Below, one piece after another: positions 34,514 through 42,886 of a stretch of 64,000 bases of DNA (positions are counted from its first letter, which is position 1; each line of letters begins with the position of its first letter). The stretch spans positions 62,001-126,000 of the forward strand of contig NZ_SLZF01000012.1 in NCBI RefSeq assembly GCF_004341515.1. The letters run 5' to 3'. Source of the DNA: Allobosea sp. BK604. GTDB lineage: Bacteria; Pseudomonadota; Alphaproteobacteria; Rhizobiales; Beijerinckiaceae. The notes beneath the pieces were generated by a model. It did not search any database. It saw nothing but the letters and a program-made list of their open reading frames with translations, and was not told where the DNA came from. Made by a program: the position numbers and the translations under genes.

Positions 34514-37252
34514 TCAAGCGCTCGCGCGCTGTCGCTTGCGTCCCTTGCGCTGCGAGGGAGGAGCCGGCTCCAACGCCTGCAGCGCCAGGACCGCACGCAT
34601 CGTCTCCAGATCGTCAGGGTCGGGGGTGATCGTGAAGCCCAGATCGGCGGCCATGTGCAGCATGCCGCGATTCTCGCGCAGGATATGGCCGAACACGGTC
34701 CGATAGCCCGTCTCGCGCGCATGGGCGATGATCTCGCTCATCAGCCGGTAACCGAGGCCGCGCCCCTTCATGTCAGTGCGCACCAGGATGGCATATTCGG
34801 CCGTCTCGCGCTCGGGATCGCCCATGATCCTGACGACGCCGAGGATCGGACCGCCGCCGAACGCGGTTCCCGGCTCGACCACGATGAAGGCCATCTCGCG
34901 GTCGTAGTCGATCTGCGACAGCCGCGCCGCCATCTCGTGCGGAAAACCCTTCAGCGGCCCGAAGAACCGCATGCGGATATCCTCCGGCGCGCAGAGCCCC
35001 ACCATCTCGGCGAGTGGCGTCTCGTCCTCCGGTCGGATCGGGCGCAGATGGAGGGCCGTGCCATCCTCGAGCCTGATCTCGCGTTCGAGTTCGCGCGGAT
35101 AGGGGCTAACGGAGAGGCCGGGACTTGCTGGCTGCGGCTCGCAGATCACCACCCGTGCGTCGAGCGCGATCACACCCTCGGCGTTGGCGAGCAGCGGATT
35201 GATGTCGAGCTCGCGGATCTCCGGCAGCAGCACCGACAGTTCCGACAGGCGCAGCAACACGTCGACCACCGGTTCGAGCGGCGTCGCCGGCACGTCGCGG
35301 AAACCGGCGAGCAACCTGGCGATCCGCGTGCCGCCGATCATGTCGCGAGCGAGCACCGAATTCAGCGGCGGCAGGCCGATCGCACGATCGCCGACGATCT
35401 CGGTCGCCTTGCCGCCGGCTCCAAACAGGATCACCGGGCCGAAGGTGGGGTCCTGCGCGATGCCGGCGATGAGCTCCTGGGCATTGCGGCGCACGATCAT
35501 CGGCTGCAGCGTGAAGCCGGCGATACGGGCATCCGGCCGGGCCACGGCCACGGCGGCGAGCATGGCCTGCCCGGCGGCCTCGACCTCCTCGGCTGAGCCG
35601 AGATCGAGCGCGACGCCATTGACGTCCGACTTATGCATGATGTCCGGGGAGAGGATCTTGAGAACCGCCCTGCCCGTCATGGCGACGAAGGAACGCGCCG
35701 CCTCCGCGGGCGAGGCCACCGTCGCTGTCGGCACGGTCGGGATGCCGAACCAGCTCAGCATTTCCTTTGACTCGGCTTCCGTCAGCGACGCACGTCCGTC
35801 ACTCCTGACAGCGGCGAAGAGTTGTCGCGCCTGCTCGATCACGCCTTGCCCGATCATCACGCCGGCGGCCGGCGTCTCCATCAGCAGCGCCTGGTTGCGG
35901 CGAAAATCGGCGAGGTAGCTGAAGGCGCGTACAGCCTCCTCGGGGCTCTTGAACGTCGGCAGCTTGCTTTGTGCCAGGACGGCCCGCGCGTCCTGGGTAC
36001 TGCGCCCGCCAAGCCAGCTCGTCAGGATCGGCACGCCGCGATGGCGCCCTGCCACGGTCGCGACAGCCCGGGCAGTGTCGACTCCGTCGGCGACGGCCGT
36101 CGGGCAGTTGATGACGAGCACGGCGTCGCTGTCGCGTTCCTCGAGCAGGGCGTCGAGCGCGCCGGCATAGCGCTCTCCTGTCGCATCGCCGAGCAGATCG
36201 ACCGGGTTCGCGCGCGACCAGCCGGCAGGCAGGATCTTGTCCAGCCGCGCGATCGTGCCGGGGGCGAGCATCGCGACGGTACCTCCGCGCGCTCCCGCTG
36301 CATCGACTGCGAGAATGCCCGCTCCGCCGCTATTGGTCAGGATCGCCATGCGCTCGCCGGAGACGCGGATGCCGGTCGCGAGGATCGCGGCCGCGGCGAA
36401 GAGCTCGTCGAGCTCGGCCACGCGCAACAGCCCGGCGCGCCTGAAGGCCGCGTCATAGACGATGTCCGAGCCCGCGAGCGCTCCTGTATGCGACAGGGCT
36501 GCTCTGGCGCCGACTGCGCTGCGCCCTGCCTTGACCACGATGATCGGCTTTGTGCGAGCCGCCGCCCGTGCAGCGGACATGAATTTGCGGGCATGGGTGA
36601 TGTTCTCGACATAGAGCAGGATCGAGCGCGTCGCGGCATCGGCACAAAGATGGTCGAGCATGTCGCCGATATCGGCGTCACTCATGTCGCCGAGCGAGAC
36701 GACATGGGAAAAGCCGATGCCACGCTCGTCGGCCCAGTCGAGCAGCGCCTCAATGATCGCGCCGGACTGGCTGATCAGGGCGATATTGCCGGGATGGGGC
36801 GTCAGCCGCGCGAAGCTGGCATTGATCCGGCGCGGCGAGGAGATGAGGCCGAGGCAGTTCGGCCCGACGATGCGCAGCAAATGCGGCCTGGCGGCGTCGA
36901 GCAGTTGCTGGCGTAGTCCCGCCGGCTCGCCGGCCGCGCCGAAGCCGGCGCTGATCACGATCGCGGCGCGGCAGCCCCGCCTGCCGAGATCGGCGATCAG
37001 GCCGGGCACGGTCGCGGCCGGCGTCGCCAGCACCGCCAGATCCGGCGTCACTGGCAGCTCGGCGACCGAGTGATAGCTCAGCGCCGAGCGGATCGCCGTG
37101 GCATGCGGGTTCACGGCCATGATCGGCCCCGCATAGCCCGCGCCATAGAGGTTTTCGGCCAGCACGGCCCCGACCGAGCCCGGCGCAGTGCTGGCGCCGA
37201 TCAGTGCGATCGCGCCGGGATCGAAGAGCGCGTCGAAATTGCGTATGCTCAT
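34514..37252 (-). CDS. Bifunctional ADP-forming acyl-CoA synthetase/GNAT acetyltransferase
   Basis: Resembles protein acetyltransferases of the Pat/PatZ type, which fuse an NDP-forming acyl-CoA synthetase to a GNAT domain. The N-terminal CoA-binding part starts FDALFDPGAIALIGASTAPG, an ATP-grasp region contains LKILSPDIMHKSDVNGVAL, and the GNAT domain near residue 850 has LVRTDMKGRGLGYRLMSEII. The order (synthetase first, GNAT last) and 912-residue length fit PatZ-like proteins. It is convergent with the cco operon. It may acetylate acyl-CoA synthetases or other proteins; targets are unknown. Confidence 0.9.
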   Translation of the reverse strand: MSIRNFDALFDPGAIALIGASTAPGSVGAVLAENLYGAGYAGPIMAVNPHATAIRSALSYHSVAELPVTPDLAVLATPAATVPGLIADLGRRGCRAAIVISAGFGAAGEPAGLRQQLLDAARPHLLRIVGPNCLGLISSPRRINASFARLTPHPGNIALISQSGAIIEALLDWADERGIGFSHVVSLGDMSDADIGDMLDHLCADAATRSILLYVENITHARKFMSAARAAARTKPIIVVKAGRSAVGARAALSHTGALAGSDIVYDAAFRRAGLLRVAELDELFAAAAILATGIRVSGERMAILTNSGGAGILAVDAAGARGGTVAMLAPGTIARLDKILPAGWSRANPVDLLGDATGERYAGALDALLEERDSDAVLVINCPTAVADGVDTARAVATVAGRHRGVPILTSWLGGRSTQDARAVLAQSKLPTFKSPEEAVRAFSYLADFRRNQALLMETPAAGVMIGQGVIEQARQLFAAVRSDGRASLTEAESKEMLSWFGIPTVPTATVASPAEAARSFVAMTGRAVLKILSPDIMHKSDVNGVALDLGSAEEVEAAGQAMLAAVAVARPDARIAGFTLQPMIVRRNAQELIAGIAQDPTFGPVILFGAGGKATEIVGDRAIGLPPLNSVLARDMIGGTRIARLLAGFRDVPATPLEPVVDVLLRLSELSVLLPEIRELDINPLLANAEGVIALDARVVICEPQPASPGLSVSPYPRELEREIRLEDGTALHLRPIRPEDETPLAEMVGLCAPEDIRMRFFGPLKGFPHEMAARLSQIDYDREMAFIVVEPGTAFGGGPILGVVRIMGDPERETAEYAILVRTDMKGRGLGYRLMSEIIAHARETGYRTVFGHILRENRGMLHMAADLGFTITPDPDDLETMRAVLALQALEPAPPSQRKGRKRQRASA

Positions 37253-37337
37253 CAGCGGCCACCGGGTTGGCTGCGCATGATCATGCGGCGGCGGCGCCGA
37301 TTTGGCGATAGCTGCCCTTGGCAGCTATCGCGGCTCG

Positions 37338-38180
37338 TCAGTGGCTCATCAGCAGCGGCACGCGGCTGGCCTTGAGCAGGGATTGGGTGACCCCGCCGAG
37401 CAGCCATTGACGCAGGCGCGAGTGCCTGTAGGCGCCGGTGACGATGAGGCCAGCCCGGAAAGCCACCGCCTCGCGCTGCAGCGCGCTGGCGGCGTCCTCC
37501 TTCGCGCCCAGCGCCGTCGTGGTGACGCTGACATCGATGCCGTGCCGGGCGAGATGCGGCGCGAGATCAGCCCCTGGCACGGAGCTCGAGAGATCCTTCT
37601 CGCCGACAACCGAGACGATCTCCACCGCCTCCGCCGCGCGCAGGAAGGGCATGGCCCCGGCGACGGCGCGGGCTGCGCTGGCGCTGCCATCCCAGGCGAT
37701 GACGATGCGCCGGCCGGCGAAGCTGTGATGCTCCGGCGGCACGATCAGCACCGGCCTGCCGCTCTCGAACAGCGCGCTCTCGATCAGGCCGCGATCGCCG
37801 TCGATGGTCGAGCTCTCGGCGTCGAGGATCGACAGGTCATGGACGCGGGCATGGCCGAGGAACCGATCGATCAGGTCGTTATAGTGCAGCTGCGGGCTCT
37901 CGACCGTGCAGACCACGCCGGCGAAATCGGCCTCGCCCTTGGCCTTGCCGGCAAAGCGATCGGCCAGCGCCGCGATCCGCCTGTTCTCTGAGGAGATCAG
38001 GTCCCGGCTGAAGTCATCGATCATCGAATAAGGGATGTGGAAGCGACTGGCGGCCGCCTGGAGGGTCAAATGGGCGTTGGTCTGCCGCGCCAGCGAAAGT
38101 CCGTAGCTCAGGGCGAAGGTCTCTTCCTTGCGCCCCTCCTCGGTGACGGCGACCAATACGCTCTTGATGCCTTCGATCAT
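37338..38180 (-). CDS. Universal stress protein, tandem UspA domains
   Basis: Cytoplasmic stress protein of unknown biochemical role. Two UspA halves are evident: the first opens with IKSVLVAVTEEGRKEETFALSYG (here abbreviated) and the second has RIVIAWDGSASAARAVAGAM and ends with TGAYRHSRLRQWLLGGVTQS, the usual nucleotide-contact glycine pattern. The ATG at 38180 has GGAGG upstream; longer in-frame starts are unlikely. An FNR/FixK-type box lies about 61 bases upstream, so expression probably rises in low oxygen. Confidence 0.92.
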   Translation of the reverse strand: MIEGIKSVLVAVTEEGRKEETFALSYGLSLARQTNAHLTLQAAASRFHIPYSMIDDFSRDLISSENRRIAALADRFAGKAKGEADFAGVVCTVESPQLHYNDLIDRFLGHARVHDLSILDAESSTIDGDRGLIESALFESGRPVLIVPPEHHSFAGRRIVIAWDGSASAARAVAGAMPFLRAAEAVEIVSVVGEKDLSSSVPGADLAPHLARHGIDVSVTTTALGAKEDAASALQREAVAFRAGLIVTGAYRHSRLRQWLLGGVTQSLLKASRVPLLMSH

Positions 38181-38234
38181 ACGAGCCTCCTGTTTGGGAT
38201 GGAACGGATCATCGCCGGCGGGGCGAAAACGTCT

Positions 38235-38248
38235 TTGCGGCAGATCAA
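38235..38248. promoter_or_regulatory. FNR/FixK-type box between uspA and 133-residue gene
   Basis: TTGCG-GCAG-ATCAA keeps the TTG-N8-CAA core. It lies 61 bases from the minus-strand UspA start and 67 from the plus-strand gene at 38309, so it could serve both. Confidence 0.55.
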
Positions 38249-38308
38249 TTCTGCCGTCGCCTCGCCAGTCGATAGTTATGGCGTCAATCGCCCGGGAGAG
38301 CCACACTC

Positions 38309-38710
38309 ATGCCGCACGTCATCACCCTTCATCTCGCCCGCACGCCCGGCCATCCCGATGGCAGCACCCGGCATGGTTACGAGATCCACGCCCCGCTCGA
38401 TACGAGCGGCCATATCGATGCCGAAGCCTGGCGGGCGAGCCGCAAGCTCTGCCGCGTGCGCCGCTTCTGGGCCGGCGAGCCCGACCGGCACGGCTGGCTG
38501 GTGCATCGGGCCGGAGGCGCCGGCGGGTCGACCTGGTGCATCGACTACGACGACGCCAGGAGCGAGGATGACGAGTTCGGCTATCGGCTCGACAGCCACC
38601 GCTTCGTCGCCGGCGACTATGTCTCGATCCGAGACCACGACGGCGAGATGCTGCCGTTCCGCATCGCGGCAGTGAAGGAGAAGGCTGGGCGGACGCCTTC
38701 GGCCGCCTGA
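38309..38710 (+). CDS. Uncharacterised 133-residue protein in the microaerobic island
   Basis: Not recognised. No signal peptide or membrane helix is visible. The composition is rich in His, Arg, Asp and Trp, with the segments LARTPGHPDGSTRHGYEIHAP, RKLCRVRRFWAGEPDRHGW and WCIDYDDARSEDDEFGYRLD (each given in part). The end, VSIRDHDGEMLPFRIAAV, looks like a small beta domain. It is divergent from one UspA gene and followed by another, and shares the FNR/FixK-type box, so it is probably part of the same response. Reading frame and codon use look genuine. Confidence 0.75.
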   Translation: MPHVITLHLARTPGHPDGSTRHGYEIHAPLDTSGHIDAEAWRASRKLCRVRRFWAGEPDRHGWLVHRAGGAGGSTWCIDYDDARSEDDEFGYRLDSHRFVAGDYVSIRDHDGEMLPFRIAAVKEKAGRTPSAA

Positions 38711-38721
38711 ACGCAGCGGCT

Positions 38722-38735
38722 TTGCGCTGGATCAA
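38722..38735 (+). promoter_or_regulatory. FNR/FixK-type box upstream of second uspA
   Basis: TTGCG-CTGG-ATCAA with the TTG-N8-CAA core, centred 68 bases before the UspA start at 38797. Confidence 0.6.
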
Positions 38736-38796
38736 TGCAACCGGTCCGGGCGAAAGCGAGCATGCTCCGGCAAGCCTTGAACGCAGGAGATTTGCG

Positions 38797-39645
38797 ATGA
38801 CGTCCGCAGCGATAACCGCCGTCCAGACCGGCTATGCCAGCATCATGGTGCCGCTCAATCTCGGCGAAGGCGCCGAGGACCGGGTCAGGCTGGCCGCCTC
38901 GCTGGCCAGGGATTTCGGCAGCCGCCTGATCGGGATCGCGGCAGAGGAGCTGGTGCTGCCCTATATGGGCGACGGCATGTCCGGCGTCGACGCCACGCTG
39001 ATCGAGGATGCCAGGCGCACCGCAACCGAAAACCTCGCCAAGGCGGAGACGATCTTCCACCGGGCCGCCGATCCGCTCAACGATATCGATTGGCGCTGCG
39101 CCATCGACACACCCCGCCACTTCATCGCGAACCAGGCCCGCGCCGCCGACATCGTCGTGATGGCGCGGCAAGCCTCGAACGACCCGGTCCAGAAGAACAT
39201 GGGGCTGTCCCCCGGCGACCTCGTCATGGATGTGGGACGCCCCGTCATCGTCGTGCCGCCGCGCATCACCCATCTCGCCGCCAGGCACATCGTCATCGCC
39301 TGGAAGGATACGCGCGAGGCACGCCGTGCAGTCTGGGACGCCCTGCCCCTGCTCCGGCGTGCCGAGACGGTGACCGTGCTCGCCATCGGCGCAGATGCGC
39401 CGGACCAGGGCGCCCAGGATGTCGGCAACTATCTCGCGCTGCACGGCATCACCAGCCGGACGGTGCTTCGGACAGACAGTATCAAGCACACCAGCGACGA
39501 GCTGATCGATTTCGCGCTCGAAACTGGTTCCGACCTGATCGTGGCCGGTGCCTATGGCCATAGCCGGATGCAGGAATGGTTCTTCGGCGGCGTGACGCGT
39601 GATCTGCTGGAAGGCGCGCCCGTCTGCTGCCTGATGTCCCACTAG
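38797..39645 (+). CDS. Universal stress protein, tandem UspA domains
   Basis: Second UspA-type protein of the island, 282 residues. The N-terminal half includes YASIMVPLNLGEGAEDRVRL; the C-terminal half has HIVIAWKDTREARRAVWDAL and closes with AGAYGHSRMQEWFFGGVTRD. That C-terminal part is strikingly like the UspA at 40262, which suggests tandem duplication. AGGAGA precedes the ATG. An FNR/FixK-type box lies upstream. Confidence 0.93.
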   Translation: MTSAAITAVQTGYASIMVPLNLGEGAEDRVRLAASLARDFGSRLIGIAAEELVLPYMGDGMSGVDATLIEDARRTATENLAKAETIFHRAADPLNDIDWRCAIDTPRHFIANQARAADIVVMARQASNDPVQKNMGLSPGDLVMDVGRPVIVVPPRITHLAARHIVIAWKDTREARRAVWDALPLLRRAETVTVLAIGADAPDQGAQDVGNYLALHGITSRTVLRTDSIKHTSDELIDFALETGSDLIVAGAYGHSRMQEWFFGGVTRDLLEGAPVCCLMSH

Positions 39646-39780
39646 ACCTGACGGCGCGTTGGCCCGCGCAGGTCCCCGCAGCCTTCGCCATGGGGCCGCG
39701 GGCCACGTGGCTGAACACTCAGCCCTCCGACATCCACGGCTCGCAGCCCGGAATGGCAAGCTCGCTCTCGATGCCGCGCG

Positions 39781-39987
39781 TCATGTCTGATTGCGCGCCT
39801 GCGTGGCCTTTTCCCAGATGCGGACGGCATCCTTGAGCGCCATGATCTCGCGATGGCTGCTCCCGTCCTGAACGGAGAGCGCCTTGATGCGCCGTGTCGC
39901 CAGGGCGTAGTCCTCGATTGTCTCGATCGTGAAGATTGGCGGATCGGACCTGCAGGAGTCCGGGCCATGCTTGACTGTCGTTTTCAT
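39781..39987 (-). CDS. Small uncharacterised protein, 68 residues
   Basis: Not recognised with confidence. The sequence starts MKTTVKHGPDSC and continues with IETIEDYALATRRIKAL, then a probable second helix IMALKDAVRIWEKATQ. The two-helix pattern recalls the N-terminus of HigA-type antitoxins, but no DNA-binding helix-turn-helix follows. A strong GGAGG stands five bases before the ATG, and an FNR/FixK-type box lies about 80 bases upstream on the same gap, which supports a real gene. It lies between two UspA genes on the opposite strand. Confidence 0.6.
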   Translation of the reverse strand: MKTTVKHGPDSCRSDPPIFTIETIEDYALATRRIKALSVQDGSSHREIMALKDAVRIWEKATQARNQT

Positions 39988-40060
39988 CGACAACCTCCGT
40001 GGTTTAAGTGTCGGATACGCGACGCCTGACTGATCGTAGGACGGATAGGGCGGTCCAGAT

Positions 40061-40074
40061 TTGCGCCACATCAA
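40061..40074 (-). promoter_or_regulatory. FNR/FixK-type box upstream of 68-residue gene
   Basis: TTGCG-CCAC-ATCAA with the TTG-N8-CAA core, centred 80 bases before the minus-strand start at 39987. Confidence 0.5.
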
Positions 40075-40192
40075 ACTCCCCATCGGCGCTTCGGGCGGGC
40101 GGCCATGCGGCGGAGGGCGGCAGCGTTTCGGGCGGGCCATGCAGGCAAAGCTCGCGTCGCGGGGCCGGCCGGCTGATCAATTCTAGCCGCTT

Positions 40193-40206
40193 TTGACCCA
40201 GGTCAA
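40193..40206 (+). promoter_or_regulatory. FNR/FixK-type box upstream of third uspA
   Basis: TTGAC-CCAG-GTCAA, a symmetric FixK-like site, centred 62 bases before the UspA start at 40262. Confidence 0.65.
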
Positions 40207-40261
40207 AGCAATCTGCTCAGGCACAGGTGGCATTGCGACATTCGACCCCATGGAGCTTGTC

Positions 40262-41083
40262 ATGTCGTCCTATGCGAGCTTGATCGTGAATCTCGATCTT
40301 GGCCCGGATGCTGCCAGCCGCGTTGCGCTCGCCGCCCGCCTGGCAGAGCGCTTCGGTGCGCGCCTGATCGGCTCGGCCTCGCGCAGCATCATTCCCGCCC
40401 TCCCTCTGGAGGCGGGTTTTGCCGCACAGACGCTGATTGAGCAGTGGCGCGAGATCGCTGCCGAAGAGCTGCAAGAGATCGAAGCCGGCCTCATCAAGCT
40501 CGCCGGGCCCGCCGCAGGCACCGCGCTGCGGACCGGGATGGACGAACCGACACCGTTTCTCGTCGAGCAGGCCCACGCTGCCGATCTCCTCATCATCGGC
40601 CGGCAAGGACGCAGCGATCACCGTGACTGGCGCTTCGCCGTCGATCCCGGATCGATCCTGCTCGAAGCCGGGCGCCCCGTCCTGGTCGTGCCGCCCGCCA
40701 CGGATCGCCTGTCTGCGCAACGCATCGTCATCGCCTGGAAGGACACGCGCGAGGCGCGCCGCGCGGTCTGGGACGCGCTGCCTTTTCTGAAGGCCGCCGA
40801 AGAGGTCTTCGTCTTCACCGCTGGCGAAAGCCCCGAGACTTCGGGCGCGCGCGGCCTGCAGGATTATTTGCGCCAGCATGGAGTCAACGCCCGCATCCTC
40901 CCGGATGCCACGATCCGGGAAGCGTGCATCGCCGACGAACTGGTCGAGCGCGCCCGGCAGGAAGGCGCGGATCTCCTGGTGTCCGGCGCGTATGGCCACA
41001 GCCGGACGCGTGAGTGGATCCTCGGCGGCGTCACGCGTGATCTGCTCGATCACGCATCGATCTGTTGTCTGATGAGCCATTGA
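40262..41083 (+). CDS. Universal stress protein, tandem UspA domains
   Basis: Third UspA-type protein, 273 residues. The ATG at 40262 follows GGAG by six bases; a longer start at 40193 would lie inside the FNR/FixK-type box and is rejected. The first half contains ASLIVNLDLGPDAASRVALA; the second has RIVIAWKDTREARRAVWDAL and ends SGAYGHSRTREWILGGVTRD. The last half is close to that of the previous UspA gene. Confidence 0.93.
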   Translation: MSSYASLIVNLDLGPDAASRVALAARLAERFGARLIGSASRSIIPALPLEAGFAAQTLIEQWREIAAEELQEIEAGLIKLAGPAAGTALRTGMDEPTPFLVEQAHAADLLIIGRQGRSDHRDWRFAVDPGSILLEAGRPVLVVPPATDRLSAQRIVIAWKDTREARRAVWDALPFLKAAEEVFVFTAGESPETSGARGLQDYLRQHGVNARILPDATIREACIADELVERARQEGADLLVSGAYGHSRTREWILGGVTRDLLDHASICCLMSH

Positions 41084-41166
41084 TCGCATGACGGCGTGAT
41101 CAGGCGGAAGACGGCGAGCGGAAGGAGCAGGATAGCCGATCTGCATCCAGGCCGAATTCGGCGTGC

Positions 41167-41180
41167 TTGACCGAAATCAA
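41167..41180 (+). promoter_or_regulatory. FNR/FixK-type box upstream of APH/AAA fusion gene
   Basis: TTGAC-CGAA-ATCAA, nine of ten consensus positions, centred 69 bases before the start at 41243. Confidence 0.65.
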
Positions 41181-41242
41181 AGCCTGCGGGTGAACCACCG
41201 GGCCATGATCGGAATTATTCAGGGGAGGCGGAGTGCACGCAG

Positions 41243-42841
41243 ATGCAGGCCTGCAATCAGAACGAGACGATCTGCTTTCTCGGCTCGCCGCGAGCCTTCG
41301 GCGATTGCGCGGGGCGGGCGCGGACGGTCTCGACCCATATCTCGGTGGTGCTGCTGCTCGGCTCGCGCGCGCTCAAGCTGAAACGGCCGGTCGCCCTGCC
41401 CTATCTCGACCTGTCGACGCCCGAGCGCCGGCTGGCCATGTGCGAGCGCGAGCTGATGCTCAACCGTCGCACCGCGCCGGAGCTCTACCGCGCCGTCCAC
41501 CGCATCACGCGCGAGGGCGACGGCAGCCTGACACTGAACGGCCAGGGCAAGCTCGTCGACGCCGTGCTGGAGATGAAGCGCTTCGACGACAGTCTCCTGT
41601 TCGACAGACTTGCGCAGGAGCGACAGCTGACGTCGTCCGACATGGCGGCGCTGGCAACGAGCATCGCCGAATTCCACCGCTCGGCCGCGATTGCGGAGGG
41701 CGGCGACGGGGCGGCGCGCATGGGGCGCGTGCTCTCCGTCAACGAACGCGCCTTCGCCGCCACGTCTCTCCTCGCACCAGCTGAGGTCGCCCAGGTCAAC
41801 GCCGCCTGCCGCACCGCCCTCACCCGTCATGCCGGCCTGCTCGACCAGCGGGCGCGCGACGGCAAGGTCCGGCGCTGCCATGGCGACCTGCACCTGCGCA
41901 ATATCTGCATGGTCGATGGCAAGCCGCTGCTTTTCGACTGCCTTGAGTTCGACGAGGATCTCGCCACGACCGACGTCCTCTACGACCTCGCCTTCGTCCT
42001 GATGGACCTGTGGTACCGCCGGCGCGAGACGCTCGCGAACGCCCTGTTCAACCGCTATCTCGACGCCACCGGCGACGAGGCGGGATTGCGCCTGCTGCCC
42101 TTCTTCATGGCCGTGCGCGCCGCGGTGCGCGCCCATGTCACCGCGGCCAGTGCCACCGGCAACGAGCCGTCCTCCGCCTGGAAGCTGGCGGAAGCACAGG
42201 CCTATCTCGAGCTTTGCCTCACCTTGCTGGAGCGCAGGCCGCCCATTCTCGTCGCCATCGGTGGCTATTCGGGCTCGGGCAAGTCGACGGTCGCGGCCGC
42301 GGTCGCGCCGAAGCTCGGCCCTGCCCCGGGGGCCCGGATCGCCGCGAGCGACCGCCTCAGGAAGCGCCTGTTCGGCGTCTCGCCCGAGACGCGGCTGCCC
42401 GAGGCGGCCTATTCCGAAGAGGCTTCAGCCCGCACCTACCAGGCCATGGCGGAGGCGGCCGCGAACGCGCTGTCGCAAGACCATGCGGCGATCGCGGACG
42501 CGGTCTTCGACCGGCGGATCGAGCGCGACCGGATCTGCGAGGTTGCGAGGCATGCCGGAGTGCCGTTCCGGGGCCTCTGGCTCGACGCGCCGGAGGAGAT
42601 GCTGATACGGCGCGTGGCCGAGCGGCTGGGTGATCCGTCCGACGCGACCTCCGAGGTGATCAGGGCCCAGCTCGCCCGGAAGGGCGCGGCGACCGATTGG
42701 ACGCGGCTTGCCGCACAGGCGGACGGCAGGACGGTCGCAGATGCTGCCATCGCGGCTATCGGAGCGGGAACCACGGTGCAGGCCGCATGGCCCGCTCCGG
42801 CGCCGGCTTCGGGCACGCTTTCGTCATCGGCGATCCTTTGA
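41243..42841 (+). CDS. Aminoglycoside-phosphotransferase-like/AAA ATP-binding fusion protein
   Basis: Two-domain protein of unknown physiological substrate. The N-terminal APH-like kinase region (about residues 1-310) contains RRCHGDLHLRNICMVDGKPL with its catalytic aspartate, then FDCLEFDEDLATTDVLYDL. The C-terminal part is a P-loop kinase domain with AIGGYSGSGKSTVAAAVA near residue 336. This fusion is widespread in proteobacteria and often sits near cbb3 or stress genes. ATG at 41243 is preceded by GGGGAGGCGGAG. It ends 45 bases before the convergent sensor kinase gene, and an FNR/FixK-type box lies upstream. No evidence for antibiotic resistance. Confidence 0.88.
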   Translation: MQACNQNETICFLGSPRAFGDCAGRARTVSTHISVVLLLGSRALKLKRPVALPYLDLSTPERRLAMCERELMLNRRTAPELYRAVHRITREGDGSLTLNGQGKLVDAVLEMKRFDDSLLFDRLAQERQLTSSDMAALATSIAEFHRSAAIAEGGDGAARMGRVLSVNERAFAATSLLAPAEVAQVNAACRTALTRHAGLLDQRARDGKVRRCHGDLHLRNICMVDGKPLLFDCLEFDEDLATTDVLYDLAFVLMDLWYRRRETLANALFNRYLDATGDEAGLRLLPFFMAVRAAVRAHVTAASATGNEPSSAWKLAEAQAYLELCLTLLERRPPILVAIGGYSGSGKSTVAAAVAPKLGPAPGARIAASDRLRKRLFGVSPETRLPEAAYSEEASARTYQAMAEAAANALSQDHAAIADAVFDRRIERDRICEVARHAGVPFRGLWLDAPEEMLIRRVAERLGDPSDATSEVIRAQLARKGAATDWTRLAAQADGRTVADAAIAAIGAGTTVQAAWPAPAPASGTLSSSAIL

Positions 42842-42886
42842 CGGAAGGGTTCGGGGCGCGGGAGACGTCTCTGGCCAGCGGCTGAA

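Noticed and set aside
41243-42841. An aminoglycoside resistance gene
   Set aside because: Only the kinase fold is shared; the fusion with a P-loop domain and the respiratory context argue against drug modification.
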